DNA of 20,875 bases. Origin: Cylindrodendrum hubeiense. Its lineage: Eukaryota; Ascomycota; Sordariomycetes; Hypocreales; Nectriaceae. How positions within the stretch are numbered: the first letter of the stretch is position 1; every line of letters starts with the position of its first letter. Below, one piece after another: positions 18,895 to 20,875 of the stretch. The stretch spans positions 1 through 20,875 of the forward strand of contig JAANBB010000596.1 of NCBI GenBank assembly GCA_014621425.1. The letters are read 5' to 3'. The notes under the pieces were generated by a model that saw only the letters and a list, made by a program, of their open reading frames with translations, did not search any database and had not been told where the DNA came from. A program made the translations under genes and the position numbers.

Positions 18895-20553
18895 TTAAGA
18901 GCTCTTAGCCTTCTTGCGTCCCGACTTCTTGGGCTCTTCCGGGGTCTCGGCGACGACGGCGGCGGCCTTGGTAGATGTGCGTCGGCGCTTCTTGTCTGGG
19001 CTGGCAGGAGGAGCGGGCTTGGCATCAACCTCAGCCGCGGGGGTAGCAGTCTTGCGCTTGCGGCCACCAGCAGCCTTCTTGGGGGTCTTAGCGGGGGTCT
19101 CCTCATCCTCAGGCGCGGCAGCGACCTGCTGGAGCTGCTCAGCGATGGCGTCTTGGTCGTTGGCAGGAGCCTCAGTCTGAGTAACATCCTTGAGCTCGGG
19201 CATGGGGATGTGGTAGTCCTCAGCGTACTTGAGGGCCTCCTCATCGGTCATGGTCTTGGCATGGGGGTTGCCGTTCTTGTAAGAGTGCACGCGGGCATTG
19301 TACAGGCGGAGGTTGTACTGGTAGGCGTTGTTCCAGCCCTGCTTCTCATGAGGACCCATGTGGGCCCATCGTCGCTGACCCTCCTCTTGCACAGCACCCT
19401 TGGGAGCCTCAGAGCCGAGGTCGTTGGCAATGATGGAACGGGCATGCTGCATGTAGAGGAAGTAAGGAGTCAGGGGACGCTTGGGTGCGTTGGGGTCAAT
19501 GGTGCGCTTCTTGCGCTCCTTCTTCTCCTCAACGGGAGGCGCCAGCTCCTGAACGGGCATGATAAGGTGAGCAGCGGCGTGCTCGAAGTTGGCTAGGATA
19601 TCGCCCTGGGCACCCTCAGCAGTGGGCTCACCCATGAGAAGGTTGGTTTGGCGAACATAGTCGGCAGTGAAGGAGCGGAGAAGCTCCAGAATGGTAGTCA
19701 GACGACCGACGGCCTAAGCGAGAGATTGTTAGAAAAAGATCATCTTATGATGTGTGAGGCCAGCAAGGTGACGACGTGTAAGAGCAGAGCAGAACAATGG
19801 GTAAAAGAGTGGAGTTGTAGTAGAAAGCTTGGTAGGGGACATGGAGCTAAGCTGCCCAAGTCGCGGTGGCCATAGCTCCTCAGAGCCACCAGGCCCAAAA
19901 GCCCACCGGAGCGCGGGGCTCGTGTAAACAATGGGTTGTCTGCGGCGCGTCTTGCCTGGCAAGCACTCGAGCAAAGCCTTTGTCTTTGTGGAACAGAAAG
20001 AAAAGAGAATCCCTCAAGTCCACGCTGGGAATTGGCTAGGCGCGGCATTTTTGAGACACGAACTCGCTTGAGTTCAGTGCTGTTGCTTGCCAGGTCGTGG
20101 AGCAGCTGCACAGAGCGTGTTGGGAGTGTATAGCGCTACCCAGAGAGAGCTCAGACTTGATGAATGAGACAAGTCTCCAGGTCGCTTCCAACTCATTCGC
20201 CGCTGGACCAGAGCAAACGAAGCCCGGCCAAGCTGCTCGAGCAGTCATGTCGGGGGTTACCCTGAGACACGCGAAAAAGGATCGAGGCAGCCGTGGAATG
20301 GTGGGGAGGGAATAGCAGGTGAAAGCAATACATGGCAGTTGAAGTAGAGACGTAATAAATGAAGACGTACCGAGTCGCGCACGCGCAAGAAGCTATCATT
20401 GTCGACGACGCGTTGAGGCACAGCGGGTTGATTGGGAGGCACAACGGCCGTGGTGAGAGAAATGGGGACCATGGGCGTGGGAACAGCGGCGATGGGGGTA
20501 GCAGGCGCGACGGCGGCAGCCTTGGCTTCAGCCGACTTCTTGGGGCGAGGCAT
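18895..20553 (-). CDS. HMG-box chromatin protein
   Basis: Exons 20553-20371 and 19713-18895 (minus) join in phase 0 over a 657-nt intron (GTACGT donor, branch tctaac, acceptor cttag), giving 333 residues. One HMG box lies at about residues 136-205: DPNAPKRPLTPYFLYMQHAR, then EEGQRRWAHMGPHEKQGWNN and AYQYNLRLYNARVHSYKNGN. DPNAPKRP and the aromatic/Trp pattern are typical of non-sequence-specific HMGB-like boxes. The N-terminal region has a conserved-looking helix (FLRVRDS then AVGRLTTILELLRSFTADYV). The C-terminus is low-complexity and basic, with AT-hook-like and nuclear-signal patches (GGRKRKT, DKKRRRTS, KKSGRKKAK). It probably binds nucleosomal DNA in the nucleus. The layout recalls Nht1 of the fission yeast Ino80 complex, but that orthology is only a guess. 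ATG 20553 is followed by MPRPKKSAEAK, and no other start fits. Confidence 0.88.
19714..20370 (-). other. Long (657-nt) intron of the HMG-box gene
   Basis: The intron between the two HMG-gene exons is five to ten times longer than most others in the window. It has a consensus donor (GTACGT) and an end with a branch-like tctaac about 12 nt before the cttag acceptor. I see no extra in-frame exon that improves the protein. It contains open frames on both strands without recognisable family features. Confidence 0.75.
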
Positions 20554-20875
20554 TGTGAGTGGGAGCTGAGGGGAGAAGTGGTGTTGAGTGTTGGGCGCTG
20601 GCGCGTTTGGCGTCAGTTGTTTTGCTGCGGCAGCTCTGAATTTCAGGATGCGGCGGGCGTTTGAATCCTCTGCTGGACTATTCTCAGGCTCGCAGTGTTG
20701 GCTGCGGGTGGTTAGGCGATGTTGGGATGGAAGAGAGAGAGTGTTTCCAGTGGATAAGAAGCGCAGTGCTGTTGTCCGCTGTGGTGATGGTGATGGCGGG
20801 CGGATTCAGTGGTCTTGGGGGATGAGGGGGGAATTGAGGGGATGAGGGAGTGCTGAAGTTTGGGGGAAAACGACT
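20554..20875 (-). promoter_or_regulatory. Upstream region of the HMG-box gene
   Basis: This GC-rich flank runs to the right edge and should contain the 5' UTR and promoter of the minus-strand HMG-box gene. It includes four G-runs at 20817-20848 that fit a G-quadruplex pattern. No other coding sequence was recognised. Confidence 0.45.

Noticed and set aside
18896..18907. Perfect 12-bp palindrome taagagctctta at the HMG-gene stop
   Set aside because: It falls on the Lys-Ser-Ser-stop codons and is most simply explained by coding sequence.
1..20875. Transposons, CRISPR arrays, secondary-metabolite cluster or mobile defence system
   Set aside because: No transposase, reverse transcriptase, terminal repeats, spaced repeats or synthase domains were seen in any frame inspected.

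Overview
The window reads as a gene-dense stretch of a filamentous ascomycete nuclear genome, most likely Sordariomycetes and possibly Hypocreales (inference). The grounds are short introns (mostly 54-139 nt) with GT starts, CTAAC-like branch points and AG ends, GC-rich codons, a gamma-beta-alpha fused fungal urease, a betaine-lipid synthase in the fungal domain order, and a CYT-18-type mitochondrial tyrosyl-tRNA synthetase. There are no operons, CRISPR arrays, rRNA or tRNA genes, and I see no transposon.

Layout from left to right. 1-129 (-): end of an aldehyde dehydrogenase reading frame running off the left edge, with no N-terminal half visible inside the window. 1205-2671 (+): NPR2, a GATOR1/SEACIT subunit acting on TORC1. 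2827-4796 (-): mitochondrial tyrosyl-tRNA synthetase. 5569-6122 (+): SDH4, the membrane anchor of succinate dehydrogenase, with an apparent one-base problem in its presequence. 6789-9507 (-): BTA1, betaine lipid (DGTS) synthase. 10906-11769 (-): a gamma-glutamylcyclotransferase/AIG2-like protein that seems to lack the catalytic glutamate. 12535-14590 (+): ADA3/NGG1 of the SAGA/ADA acetyltransferase complexes. 15301-18178 (+): urease. 18895-20553 (-): an HMG-box chromatin protein with an unusually long intron. All gene models were rebuilt by joining exons by eye, and every junction preserves the reading frame.

The genes are mostly unrelated housekeeping functions: nutrient signalling, mitochondrial translation and respiration, lipid metabolism, chromatin and nitrogen catabolism. 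Two loose links are visible. The tyrosyl-tRNA synthetase and SDH4, both mitochondrial, are divergently transcribed from a shared 0.7-kb region with several CCAAT boxes. NPR2 and urease both belong to nitrogen physiology, and the urease upstream region carries two GATA-factor sites spaced 20 bp apart.

I did not find a convincing undescribed system. The items most worth checking are the SDH4 reading-frame break, the probable pseudo-enzyme at 10906-11769, the truncated aldehyde dehydrogenase at the left edge, the alternative BTA1 N-termini with an overlapping upstream ORF, and the recurrent GTTCGT splice donors.
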